Assembly: GCA_030704615.1 (NCBI GenBank) | Contig: CM060732.1 | Location: 55,099,053-55,163,052 of the forward strand | Direction of reading: 5' to 3' | DNA length: 64,000 nt | Source of the DNA: Takakia lepidozioides | Lineage: Eukaryota > Streptophyta > Takakiopsida > Takakiales > Takakiaceae | In this document: positions 23,051 to 32,743 of the stretch, piece after piece | Layout of the letters: each line of letters begins with the position of its first letter | How positions within the stretch are numbered: the first letter of the stretch is position 1 | Notes under the pieces: model-generated | Databases searched by the model: none | The model's input: the letters and a program-made list of their open reading frames with translations, nothing else | What the model was told of the DNA's origin: nothing | Made by a program: the position numbers and the translations under genes

Positions 23051-23874
23051 CTCCTCGGTGACACCCTTCCCGTGTCACCCATGTCGATGTCACTCTTCTT
23101 TGCATCAACCTCCTCAATGCCATCCTTGTTGTGTCGCCCTTCTCCGCACCCTCCAAGACCATGTTGACTAGCAGAAGACCGTCATCCGTCGCGACTAGTG
23201 GCCGTGGCAAAGGAGTGTCACCTTCCACGACTAGTGGTAGTGGAATGTCATCCATGACAGTGTTACACTCACTGACATCTACCATGTGGGTTGGCTGTGG
23301 GGTGTCACCCCTATCAGTGTAACCCATGTCAATGTCACTCTCAAACGAAGTTGCAGTGTTCACGGGCAATGGTGTGTCACCCACGACAATGTCCCTCACG
23401 ACATTGTCAGCCACACGGTATCCGTAGTGTCACCTGAGGTGCAGTGTAACCCTCCTTCCCTGTTGCTCCTCTCTGCACAGTGTCACCCTGAGGTGCAGTG
23501 TAACCCTCCTTCCCTGTTGCTCCTCTCTGCACAGTGTCACCCTCAGGTGCAGTGTAACCCTCGGTTTCAGGGCATCCTCCCCTTGCAGTGTCACCCTGCG
23601 CATCAATGGGACCCACGAAGGCTGGGTCATTCTGAGAGAGGTTGACCACATGATCCTGACAAATACTTACATTGCTGCATCGAGGGTTCAACCCAGCATC
23701 TCCAGATTCAAAGTCATACACAGACTCTGGGTCAAGCGGGTCCCCGATTCTTCGATTAAGACCTTCAAAAGAAATGACTGGGGCTGCGGACAAAGAGGTT
23801 CGCACTTGGGTGTTCCACCTTGATGTATCATCTTCAGTATCAGTATCAGAATTCATGGGCAAATCCCGCGTCAA
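23031..23874 (-). CDS. Acidic low-complexity coding segments built from the element's own repeat
   Basis: Two adjoining minus-strand open frames overlap by a few bases. The first (23,874-23,407) begins MTRDLPMNSDTDTEDDTSRW, has DPESVYDFESGD, and ends in tandem copies of EGYTAPQGDTVQRGATGK. The second (23,414-23,031) carries GDTPLP and GDTPQP motifs spread through an acidic sequence. GDT is simply the translation of GGTGACACT, the minus-strand form of the element repeat, so noncoding satellite and protein share one source. Whether the two frames are joined by splicing or separated by a frameshift is not clear. They lie between the unrecognised segments upstream and the protease downstream and may be the disordered linker of one long protein. 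No enzymatic motif is visible. Confidence 0.5.
23430..23600 (-). repeat. 54-bp in-frame tandem repeat (18 codons)
   Basis: GGTGCAGTGTAACCCTCCTT, then CCCTGTTGCTCCTCTCTGCA, then CAGTGTCACCCTGA occurs twice without change and then as a diverged third copy. The period is exactly 54 bases, so the minus-strand frame is kept. Confidence 0.88.
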
Positions 23875-23891
23875 GTCTGCTAGGTTTCACC

Positions 23892-24206
23892 CTAAGTGCA
23901 GCTGGGTTGAGTACAATTCACCACCTGCGACAAAGATACAACGGCAGATTGACTTGGAATGATGTCCTCGTCATGTACATCGTCGCTCTGCGGGGCGGAA
24001 ATTGGCCCATCGCTCGTCTGCGCGCCCCCTACGCCCCCTGTATCGCATTGTGGAGGGGCCCCATACACAACTTCGTGAAGCTCACGTTGAGCCTCAAAAA
24101 GGTTTTTGAACGCATTGGCGACTTGATTGGTCATGAGCTCGGACTCATCTGCATCGGGGAAAAGACAAAGGTTTTTAGTCGTGGAACGAGGTTTTTGAAA
24201 GTGCAA
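23892..24206 (-). CDS. Unrecognised exon-like frame within the MULE
   Basis: The minus-strand frame has DADESELMTNQVANAFKNLF and EAQRELHEVVYGAPP, an amphipathic helical stretch, then an acidic tail. No family is recognised. It sits between the 24.6-25.4 kb segment and the repeat-coded segment on the same strand, consistent with one multi-exon gene. Confidence 0.4.
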   Translation of the reverse strand: MHFQKPRSTTKNLCLFPDADESELMTNQVANAFKNLFEAQRELHEVVYGAPPQCDTGGVGGAQTSDGPISAPQSDDVHDEDIIPSQSAVVSLSQVVNCTQPSCT

Positions 24207-24209
24207 GGG

Positions 24210-24600
24210 TTACACTATGTAAGGGTTACACTGACTAGGACAAGACAGTGGTTCGGATTACACGATGTGGGTTACACCACCCTGTTAGAGACAGTAGTTT
24301 GCAATGGGTTACACTACCATGGGTTACACTACTGAGATTACACAACGAGAGGGTAACAAATCTAGGGTAACACAGCGAGGGGTACCATTAGGGGTACACT
24401 GATTACAGGGTTACGGGTTACACTGGTTACACTTGAGTACAAGGTTCCACATTACACTGATTACAGGGTTACACACAACGAGGGTTACACTGAGTTACAA
24501 GGTTCCACATAGCGAGGGTTACAATGATTACAAGATTACACACAAAGGGGTTACACGACGAGAGGGGTGACAGTGGATGGAGTAACACTTACAGAGATAC
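24210..24600 (+). repeat. GGGTTACAC block between coding segments
   Basis: About 20 GGGTTACAC, GGTTACACTG and ATTACAAG units lie between two minus-strand coding segments, probably in an intron. Confidence 0.75.
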
Positions 24601-25440
24601 CAAGGCACTACAGACCCAAGGTCTCTCATATACTGGATGCCCAAACGCGCATTGAAGTCCATTTCTGTTGGTGATTCGCTGAAGAGGCCACAACACCAAA
24701 GCTGGATAAACGATTCTCTCTGTTGGATCGCAAAGTGATGGGCGGCGCGACGACGGCTTGCCTTGCAAAACTGTATAGCTCCGTTGATCCGGTCACCCCA
24801 CTCTTCTGTACTCAAACTCGATCTTAAGTCTTCGAGCTCAGAATCCAAGGTCGCAATTCCGTCACCAGGTTGTGCAAAGTACATCAGACTAAAGCCGTAA
24901 TACTCATCGACCAGGTCCTTCACCTTTGAGGCCGTAAGAGCACTTTCCAGAAGTTCAGTCGTGAACCCCAACCTGGGATGCGTTTGGGAAACTGACCTGC
25001 CATGATTTCTTACATCGTTGTGGGCCAGAATTCTCAAAAGGAGTGGTGGCGGTCCAATGTGCGGTTTGGTGAGATTCTCCATTTGACTGATCAATCCTTC
25101 GGCAAAACCACGAGTGAATTCCAACGGATGTGGAACAACCAAACCTTTGATTCCATCTACAGTAATAGTGATGACAAGAGATTTGAAGTTCTGGCATCGT
25201 CAAGGTCGGTATTGCCAACAGCTAGTTCGTCCATCGTGTCATCATCATGTGAGGCTTGGCTCTCTCGATGGACTCGTGTAAGTCGAAATGGGATGCCCAA
25301 TGCTCTCTAAATACTCCTTCACCCGATTCAATTCCTCTATCATTAACGGACCATGATCCGGCTGGGCAGTAAACGCCTTGTGGGCAGCAACAACACTGTC
25401 CATATCATCGCTTCTAAGATGATATCGAGCTCCCTGCGCA
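24590..25440 (-). pseudogene. Unrecognised MULE-borne coding segment, two frames
   Basis: The minus-strand upstream block reads GARYHLRSDDMDSVVAAHKA, then EELNRVKEYLESIGHPIS and DDDTMDELAVGNTDLDDA. After a frame change, IKGLVVPHPLEFTRGFAEGL, LLLRILAHNDVRNHG, VKDLVDEYYGFSLMYFAQPG and QRESFIQLWCCGLFSE follow, ending near YMRDLGSVVPWYL at the repeat block. The composition is that of a real folded protein, but I do not recognise a domain. The frame change near 25,150-25,250 and continuity of strand suggest one decayed gene with the flanking segments. Confidence 0.5.
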
Positions 25441-25640
25441 ATACAGCGTGAGGGGTTACACCAGAGAAAAAGGTTACAGCACGAGGGGTTACACATGAAA
25501 ATGGGTTACAAACAAGATGGGCTACACGGGGTTACACAGAGGTGGGTTACACACCATAGGGGTTTTTAAAAGGGGTCCTCTGTAGGTGGGTTACACTCTG
25601 GTTACACGCCACAGGAGAGACAGGGGGGGTAACACAAGGG
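25440..25640 (+). repeat. GGGTTACAC block
   Basis: GAGGGGTTACACC, GGGTTACACAGAGG and similar units fill the gap between two minus-strand coding blocks. Confidence 0.75.
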
Positions 25641-25641
25641 G

Positions 25642-26502
25642 TTACATGGATAGACAACAACCCAAAATTTGAAAAACAGAGAAATGGCAGGGAATCCAAC
25701 TTGATTGTCTGTCGATAGAACCCAACTTGATTTTGCAGCTGTCGCATGGACTGCGCCCTCGCCTCGCGCAACAAATTCTTGGAATGCCGGCCAAAACCCC
25801 TCTCATTGACATTCGGAAATGGGAACTGAGGAATAAGGCCATGCGGTAGCAGAAGGATTGAGCCTGGAGTTTCTTTCGCAAGATGAACCTTGAGCTCCGG
25901 TTTCCCCGGTTTCCAATGTTGATTTTCTTTGCAATAGGGACAGGTAGAGGCGGGCTCAATCGCCGCTTGTCTCTCTCGTTAGAAACCTGCCGAATAGAAG
26001 GACCAGGGACAGAAACAGCAGGAGCACTAGAAGATGGAACCTCTGTAGCAGAAATAGCCGAAGAAGGTACAACAGCAGGCACTTCAATAGGATCTGCAAT
26101 CTCACCCAAAGCCACCCTATTTTGCAGAATCCATGCATGATATGCATCAACAGAAGAAGCTGGAACAGAATTCATCACATTTTCAACAGCCATGGCATGC
26201 TTGAGCTCCGCATCAGGAAACGGTTTTGTTCCTTTCGGTCTGGCCATACATGCGGCCGTTCCATCGACAATATGCCGATTCAATCTGCTCTTATCTACCT
26301 TTACTGCCCCACAATAAGGACATTTGAACTTAGGCCGGCCCTTTGCTCCCTCCACCTTGGCCTCTCTACACCTGGTGTGGCAGTACGCGATCATTGTAGC
26401 ATGCTCATGCTCAGTGTACCAAAAGCGAACTCGTTCGCCATCCCTTTTCAAGTGATCAAATGGAATAGTAGCCTCTCCAGGGAACAAATAACAATCAGCC
26501 AT
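25642..26502 (-). CDS. Zinc-finger protein gene within the MULE (C2H2-like finger)
   Basis: The chosen Met (26,500-26,502) starts MADCYLFPGEATIPFDHLK. A finger-like motif follows at about residues 60-90: FKCPYCGAVKVDKSRLNRH, then five residues ending in Cys or His-like positions (C-x2-C and H-x5-C spacing). Next is a helical stretch, ELKHAMAVENVMNSVPASS, then a Pro/Ser/Val-rich linker and a basic segment, KKINIGNRGNR. After about residue 200 the frame loses protein-like character. A better continuation in another frame (FPNVNERGFWPAFQE, then LLREARAQSMRQLQNQVGFY) points to a frameshift near 25,880. The gene lies next to the right terminus and reads inward. It could be a DNA-binding N-terminal part of the protease gene or a separate accessory factor. 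The function is not known. Confidence 0.55.
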   Translation of the reverse strand: MADCYLFPGEATIPFDHLKRDGERVRFWYTEHEHATMIAYCHTRCREAKVEGAKGRPKFKCPYCGAVKVDKSRLNRHIVDGTAACMARPKGTKPFPDAELKHAMAVENVMNSVPASSVDAYHAWILQNRVALGEIADPIEVPAVVPSSAISATEVPSSSAPAVSVPGPSIRQVSNERDKRRLSPPLPVPIAKKINIGNRGNRSSRFILRKKLQAQSFCYRMALFLSSHFRMSMRGVLAGIPRICCARRGRSPCDSCKIKLGSIDRQSSWIPCHFSVFQILGCCLSM

Positions 26503-26769
26503 GACAAAAGAAAAAGCTGACAGAAGAGAAGAGAAGAGCAAGAGCAAGAAAGACAAGACAAGAAACCAAGACCAAGAGAATTCCTAAGAACGCACAACAG
26601 GGAGCACGACAGCAAGGAGTGCAAGAAGAATATGAAAGACTGCGAGAAGGGGAAAACTGAACAATGTCAAAGAACGAAGAACGAAGCTAGCTAGATGTCA
26701 CCCGTAAGGCACGTCGGTTAAGCGAAAGACGGCGGTTCATAAAATTCTGGCGGCTTGCAATCAATTATA

Positions 26770-27290
26770 TCCGCACTGACTCACACGTGTATGAGTTGCA
26801 ATCCCGGTGTCACCCGGAATAGCGGAGTGTAACCCGTTAACCTACACTGTGACGGAGCGACAAACCGGCCGTTACCCGCATGCCAGGCACGTCGAGTGTA
26901 ACCCTCGTCAGGCAGGTACCCACATATGATGTAACCCTTGTCACAACCTCATGTACCCCTAGTCTATGTGACTCCCGAACACAACATCGATGTAACCCTG
27001 TCATATCAAACCATTAGTATGCAACCTCCAGGTAACATGGTCAATGTAATGCCCCACCCATGTAACCCTAAGCCTATGGCTCCGCGAGCGCAACATCCAC
27101 GTAACCCATCAAACATGTCAACCCCCATCTAAACCTCCATTACTAAACCGTCTACCAAGCTAGCATGTATTGAGAAAGAAACACCGTGTAACCCCCTGTG
27201 TGTAACCATAGCACACGTGAGGAAGTCATATAAACATCAGACATGTAACCGGTTGACAGTGCTTGCAAAACACGCATGATTCGATACGTA
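26770..27290 (+). repeat. Scattered TGTAACCC units upstream of zinc-finger gene
   Basis: GAGTGTAACCC, TGTAACCCTTGTC and similar words appear at 20-60 base spacing. They are more diverged than in the terminal arrays. Confidence 0.65.
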
Positions 27291-27790
27291 TTGCATCCAT
27301 AATAGCGATGAGTAGGCTGCCCCGGCTGGTGTGTGAAACAAAAGATACACGAGAGGAGAGTGAATGGCACCCCGTCAAATGAGCGGCTGCTTGCATGGTT
27401 TAGACCGAAAGAAACAAAACCCTTCCTAATGCGGATCTTAGGAATACCCTAGCCATCGGGGACGGTGACAAAACAACAAGAATGACATTGAGAAAGAAAA
27501 AGAATAGAGACAACCGTATCAATCGTAGAGAAAAACGTAGTAGTAATAGATTTGACGGATCGCTGCGCGAAAAGCGTTGTCTTGTATGTTGCTGGGATGA
27601 CGATACTGACTGAATGAACTACAAATCTTTCGCATTGATGTGTGAAGCCGATTGGGCACCATGGGAATTGCAGAAAGCTGATGCCCCAAGCAAAAAAACG
27701 AGCGAGCTAGGAATTCTGAAAAACGGATGGAGAGAGCAAATAGGGTTTGACCTCTATTTAAACCTCCATTCGGCCGTCGGATAGTTTACA
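27290..27790. other. Probable leader and promoter region of the right-hand MULE gene
   Basis: This is unique sequence between the degenerate repeats and the right terminal array. A TTTAAATAG word on the minus strand near 27,755-27,765 could serve as a TATA-like site for leftward transcription. That role is inference only. Confidence 0.3.
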
Positions 27791-27796
27791 CGTGTA

Positions 27797-28802
27797 TGAT
27801 GTTACAGAGGGTTACATGGTGGTGAGGGTTACAGAGGGTCAGAGAGGGTTACATGGAGTGAGGGTTACATAGGGGTGAGGGTGACACTCTGCGTGTACAG
27901 AGGGTTACATGGTGGTGAGGGTTACAAAGGGTCACAGAGGGTTACATGGGTTATAGAGGGTTACATGGAGTGAGGGTTACATAAGGGGTGAGGGCGACAC
28001 TCTGCGGTGTTACAGAGGGTTACATAGGTTACAAAGCCACAGAGGGTTTGTGAGGGTTACATGGAGTGAGGGTTACATGGTGGCGAGGGTGACACTCTGC
28101 GGTGTTACAGAGGGTTACATGGTGGTAAGGGTTACACCTGGTGAGGGATATAGAGGGTCGCAGAGGGTTACATGGGTTACAGAGGGTTACATGGTGGTGA
28201 GGGTTACAGAGGGTTACATGGAGTGAGGGTTACATATGGGTGAGGGTGACACTCTGCGGTGTTTACAGAGGGTTACATGGTGGTGAGGGTTACAAAGGGT
28301 CACAGAGGGTTACATGGGTTACAGAGGGTTACATAGGGTTACATGGGTTGCAAAGTGTTACAGAGGGTTACATGTAGTGAGGGTTACATAGGGGTGGGGG
28401 TGACACTCTGCGGTGTTATAGAGGGTTACATGGGTTACAGAGGGTTACATGGTGGTGAGGGTTACAGAGGGTCATGGGGTTATATGGGTTACAGAGGGTT
28501 ACATGGTGGTGTGGGTTACACTCGGCGGAGTTACAGAGGGTTACATGGGGGTGATGGTTGAACCCGGGGCGGGGGTTACAGGGAACTGGCGGACTGCTGG
28601 AAGCGGCGGAATGGTGCGCAGAACGACGACGCAGGGGGCGACGACGCCGATGGGATGAGGGCGGGGGTGGGGAGGGATTGACCGAGCCCAGCCGGCTGCC
28701 TTTTGACGTCTGCCGGAGGCGAAGAACCGGCGGTACGGGTGTCAGGGCTGGACCGTCCTGACGCGCTTGCATTAAGTTCTTACATTATTCCTATTATCTT
28801 CC
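27797..28802 (-). repeat. Right terminal inverted repeat with GGGTTACA array
   Basis: About 760 bases of GAGGGTTACATGG-type units are followed by 240 bases of GC-rich unique sequence ending CCTATTATCTTCC. It is the inverted counterpart of the left terminus, with matching order of variants over at least 430 bases from the end. Confidence 0.93.
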
Positions 28803-28811
28803 GTTTCTTAA
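28803..28811 (+). repeat. MULE target-site duplication, right (GTTTCTTAA)
   Basis: Exact copy of 13,420-13,428. Confidence 0.95.
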
Positions 28812-29180
28812 AGGTGTGAGAATTTGGTAGAATTTACAAGTTTCAATGTAAGAAGGTAGACCATGTTGTCATAAGTTTAAATGCAGTTGGAACCCTTAAG
28901 AAAATATTAAGAATGTACATAGAAAAAATCTACTTCCTCAAAATCCGAAATGGGTCTCTCAGGTTGAATCAAAGATGGAAGCATATAAGTTAATTCTTAA
29001 AATTTGGAGGGGACCTCCAAATTGCATTGCCAGCCGGGACCTCCTTAAGGGGAAAAACAAATCATATAAAACAATTTAAAAATATATTAAAAAATATTTG
29101 GTCAACATTCAAGTGGACAAACTTTAACCTGGCATGCCAGTAACCATTGGGGGTATATTTGACCATTAAATTAATTATCA
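28812..29180. other. AT-rich flank, no gene seen
   Basis: No open frame or motif of note. Confidence 0.5.
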
Positions 29181-29182
29181 AT

Positions 29183-29291
29183 TAATCATCCAGAAGTGGT
29201 TGATTTAGTGGGGATTGAAGATAATGTAGATAAAAAACAAAATTAAAAAAAATGTATTGGGGGTTGTAGATGATAGATAGTTGATTACATG
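29183..29291 (-). repeat. Repeat inverted relative to 12607-12719
   Basis: Contains GGTTGATTTAGTGGGGATTG and AGTTGATTACATGATC, the counterpart of the left copy. An A-rich insertion interrupts it. Confidence 0.6.
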
Positions 29292-30009
29292 ATCGACGGT
29301 TTTGTATTCCGTTGTGGTCCCGACGTTCAGACTGCTGACTTGCTGTTTACATGCAAAGGACGGATGGATGGTCCTTCAACGTTTTCATCCACATTTTGTA
29401 ACCTTTTTGTTCTCGGAGTTCCCAACGACGTCGGACTTCTTATTTCCTGAACGGCCCGCTCTCTGCCTTCTCCCTTTGGTTGGCATGGCCATCGAACCGG
29501 CTTGGGGCCATTCAAGCTGAGACCTGCCCTACAATTCACGGATTGCCTTTGTCTCTCTAGCCTCTCCGGGAGAAAGTGAGAGAGGGCATCCAAAGCGCGA
29601 CAATGGCTTTTCTTACCCGAGTGCATTGTTCTCGAAAGGATTGAATGGCGGCGATGTTTTTTCCCAAGGGGCGGACTCTCACACACCGCTCAGGTTCTGG
29701 CTTTGACGCGAGCACGGTCGACGTGCTGGAACCCCAATTTGCCAAGATATTAGTGACCCCTCATTTTCTAAAACTCATATCTTCCTGCTTGTTGCACGAA
29801 ATGCAACTTTGCCCCCACTTGTAGAGGCTCTGCCTCTGGAATGTGTTAATTTGGGTAACATCTGCAAAAGTTGTAAGCAAAAAAGTACCCAATGAAACCG
29901 GAATCAGGCTCCATAGGCAGTTAAGGGTTAGGCTCAATGCAAATGGCGAAATATTGGCTTTGAGAGTGAGTGACTTCAGCCTGCCTTGCTGTCTTAAGGT
30001 TTGTCACTC

Positions 30010-30295
30010 ACTCTCTCTTCCTTTATTGCCCTCTATACTGAGATCCGTGGGAGATTCAACGGTCTAATCCGTGGAACCCAATCTCTCACTGAAGTCTTCC
30101 ACTATGAGGATCAGAAATGCTGGCAGCTTATCTGTATGAGGCCTTGACCCTTAGGCAATCCCTTGAGCAGTAGTTGCTTTTGGGCTGCTTATGGCTGCGG
30201 TTTTTTCTCTTCTTTCTCCTTTTGTCCAATAAGCTCTTTGAGCTTTCCGCAGACGTTATAAAGTACCATTTCATTTCATTTCATTTCTCTCTCAA
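30010..30295 (+). mobile_element. LINE 3' end fragment with (ATTTC)n tail
   Basis: The fragment starts near the coding text YCPLY and follows the same order as the copy at 48,088-48,420. It ends CTTTCCGCAGACGTTATAAA, then G, then TACC, then (ATTTC) repeats. It is 5'-truncated, as is typical of target-primed reverse transcription. Confidence 0.75.
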
Positions 30296-30299
30296 AGAT

Positions 30300-31110
30300 C
30301 TGAATCTAAGTCCCAAAGTCTTGACTGTCCTGGATAAATCTGACTTAAGGCTGGCCATGTCGGTTGCCAGGAAATTGTCTGATGAAAACAGGCAGAAAAC
30401 TTCCCTGAACTTGTTTCCAGTCTGTGCTATTGGGGAGGCCATCACGGATGACCTCAAGGGTTTACCCACTCTTGGCACTAGACTGAAATTTAAACTCAGG
30501 GCGGGAAGTCCATCTTTGAACAGCAAACAGATGCAAAGAGGAAAGGGGCATTGCAACCTGAACACAATATTCATTTTCTGATTCATGGTCCTGGGTACTT
30601 TCATTTCCATCAAGGGATTTTTACCTGTACCTCTGTTTACCAACTTCGTTATTGGGCAAATCACACACAGCAGATTGATGCTTGTTCTAGAGGATATCTC
30701 GAAAACTCGGATCAATTGTCCGTTCCAAGGTAAGTCATACTACCGGCTGACCTCAAACTGGGCGCAATGGCCACAAGGCTACGGCAAACCACGTCTTATG
30801 AGTACACTCACTCTCTCTCAAAGATGCAATTGATCTTCTGGGATCATGTAGATGCAAAGTCTAAATACCATGAAGATCGTCGACATAGACACAGAAAACT
30901 GCCAGGATGAAATAGTTGATAACTCAATCACTTTATAGTGCAGCCTTAAAAAGCACAGCAGCTTTTTGTGCCAGTACAACACCTCAAAAAATCAGTCCTT
31001 CAACCAGCACTCAACAAACATCTTGGAAGAACTGGACATGCTCTGCTTAGAATCCCAACCCTCCCAGAAATTCACCGAATGGATCCTTGCGGATATGGCG
31101 GCGAAGTGCC
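30300..31110. other. No gene recognised
   Basis: Short overlapping frames only. The text ATTGGGCAAATCACACACAG near 30,653 resembles ATTGCTGGGCAGCTCACATA near 36,857, so part of this may be an old repeat. Confidence 0.45.
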
Positions 31111-31114
31111 TCAT

Positions 31115-31897
31115 TTATTGAGCATACTCGTAGGTGAATTCAGTGATACCTAACATGGTACTTACAGTGAGATACAAGAGATAAAACGTCCCTATCACCG
31201 CGATCAAGACCAGAATCTGTGTGGAAGGGTCCTTCAACAAATCCACGACAGGCTTGAATAGACTATAGATACCTCCACTTACAACGGTGAAGAAATAAAA
31301 TCCATATCTCCTCACATTGTCCCAGAACTCTTCTAACAGGGGGCCCTCGGGACCAAGCGCTAGAGCTGTCATGTCCATGTCCAAATGTACAGGCTCCTTC
31401 ACTACCGAAACTGTTGCCTCTGCAGCATCAACGTTGATGAAGGTAGAGTAACCCAGGCCTAAAGCGATGGCCCCCACAGCCAACTCTACCACATTTCTCC
31501 TCACAAGTTTCTCTAGAGGTCCATATCTCGAGCACCTCGTGCCGTCTCCCATCGTAACCTCCAAATCCAAACCCAAATCCGAAACCACTCCTCCCCTACT
31601 CTGGCAGCCCATTTCAGAAACTTCCAATGCATTCACATACATCATTTGGAACAAGGCTGATTCGAAGCTGAAAACCTCCTCCCGCCTCTGCAGAAGATCC
31701 CTTGCATCAAGCTTCACTGGAGATTGAGCCCCACACATCGGCACAAGGTTTTGGAGCTCTTGCCTTGTCAAGCCACAAGTACGAACCGAATTTTCCTGCC
31801 AAGAGATCCTGGACAACCTTCGATGCGACATGGGTTTCTCGCATTGCAACCGAGGCAGGCAGACCAGCCTAGAGAGGGAAACCAAAGCTTGCGCCAT
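31115..31897 (-). CDS. Plastid-targeted membrane protein, function unknown
   Basis: An intact 260-residue minus-strand frame starts MAQALVSLSRLVCLPRLQ. The first 40-50 residues are rich in Ser, Arg and Leu with few acids, the style of a chloroplast transit peptide. A hydrophobic stretch with RRNVVELAVGAIALGLGYST lies around residues 135-155. A conserved-looking C-terminal part follows: GPEGPLLEEFWDNVRRYGFY, FFTVVSGGIYSLFKPVVDLL, then a strong membrane segment, TQILVLIAVIGTFYLLYLTV, and the end MLGITEFTYEYAQ. I take it for a nuclear-encoded thylakoid or envelope protein of a conserved plant family without a name I can give. The frame is intronless as read. Start choice rests on the transit-like N terminus directly after a pyrimidine-rich leader. 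Confidence 0.75.
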   Translation of the reverse strand: MAQALVSLSRLVCLPRLQCEKPMSHRRLSRISWQENSVRTCGLTRQELQNLVPMCGAQSPVKLDARDLLQRREEVFSFESALFQMMYVNALEVSEMGCQSRGGVVSDLGLDLEVTMGDGTRCSRYGPLEKLVRRNVVELAVGAIALGLGYSTFINVDAAEATVSVVKEPVHLDMDMTALALGPEGPLLEEFWDNVRRYGFYFFTVVSGGIYSLFKPVVDLLKDPSTQILVLIAVIGTFYLLYLTVSTMLGITEFTYEYAQ

Positions 31898-31899
31898 CT

Positions 31900-32535
31900 C
31901 CCTCTCTCCCTCCCTCTCTCTTTCTCAACCTGAAGATGGGTAGGAGTGGATAACTAGATGAATGAACTCTTTACGGATGAATAGGCAGGCCAAACACGAA
32001 CCCATAACCCATATCACTAGAATCCAGTCGTAGAATTCTTGTACAAAACTTCTCGGAATGACACAATGCCGCTGTCGATGATACCACCAGCGTGCCGGGC
32101 TCGTCGTCACTCTGTCATTCCCAAAAATCGTGAAAACGGAGGCGACAAATACATGAAAGCAGGGTCGCAACAACTCGAGTGAGAACTGTATGTAAATAGA
32201 GGATAGCTGTAAACCAAACCTATTCTGATCAAAGCAAACGTCGGGCTTCACGTCACAGCAGCCCTTTCATCGTGCACATACAAGAAATTTACCACGACAG
32301 ATTATGAGAGAGATGTAACCCTGTGCGTTCCATTTCTGGCATTTTTACAACACCAAGGTCGGATTACCAAGACTATGGTCTTAATTAGTGAGATGAGATG
32401 CAGTCAAGTTTCATCAACTTAGATGGACTTGTGGGCACATTGTGGACTAACTACTCAAGCAAAATTTTGCAGGGTGGATTTAAAGAGAGCACTCTTCTTT
32501 GATCTGTCTACGGGAGGAGGCGGAGGTGAGCAGCA
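31900..32535. other. Upstream region of the plastid protein gene
   Basis: CT-rich sequence (minus-strand GA-rich leader) lies just before the start codon at 31,897. No other gene is recognised. Confidence 0.4.
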
Positions 32536-32539
32536 CCCT

Positions 32540-32743
32540 TTATCTCCTCTTGAAGGGTCTCCATACAAGATGCGTAGCAAGCATTGTTACAAGAAGCCCA
32601 AGCCAAGAGACCCGGCCGCCAGCAACCTGTTGAAACTTCACCACCCAATCTGCCTGAGATGTCGTGGTCTCAAGAAATAACACCGCAATCAGAGCAACTG
32701 CCAGGAGAACCCGCCCCATCATACTCATAGCAGCCGTCTGCAA
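32540..32743 (-). CDS. Small open frame with signal-peptide-like start
   Basis: The 67-residue minus-strand frame has the N terminus MSMMGRVLLAVALIAVLFLE, which looks like a signal peptide. A possible splice acceptor (CGTTTGCAG) lies just before the start. An overlapping frame from about 32,670 reads CWRPGLLAWASC, then NNACYASCMETLQEEI, with a cysteine pattern suggestive of a small secreted peptide. A frameshift or unusual splice would be needed to join the two. No family is assigned. Confidence 0.35.
   Translation of the reverse strand: MQTAAMSMMGRVLLAVALIAVLFLETTTSQADWVVKFQQVAGGRVSWLGLLVTMLATHLVWRPFKRR

Larger units (their letters stand above)
13429..28802 (+). mobile_element. Complete 15.4-kb Mutator-like element with transposase and Ulp1-like protease genes
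   Basis: Both ends begin GGAAGATAATAGGAATAATG when read inward. Identity continues without a gap for about 53 bases, then with a few indels for at least 430 bases. The element is bounded by an exact 9-base direct repeat, the hallmark target duplication of Mutator superfamily transposons. Inside are a plus-strand MULE transposase (about 16.5-19.8 kb) and minus-strand coding segments ending in a C48 (Ulp1-type) protease (21.2-26.5 kb). Non-coding parts are saturated with TGTAACCC/GGGTTACA units. MULEs carrying Ulp1-like genes are known in flowering plants (Kaonashi elements in Arabidopsis, CUMULE in melon). This one differs by its size and by the repeat that pervades termini, introns and spacer. 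Both genes carry frameshifts, so the copy is probably not self-sufficient. Confidence 0.95.

Noticed and set aside
24978-25310. Plus-strand open frame opposite the MULE coding segment
   Set aside because: Shadow of the minus-strand coding block, with no motif of its own.
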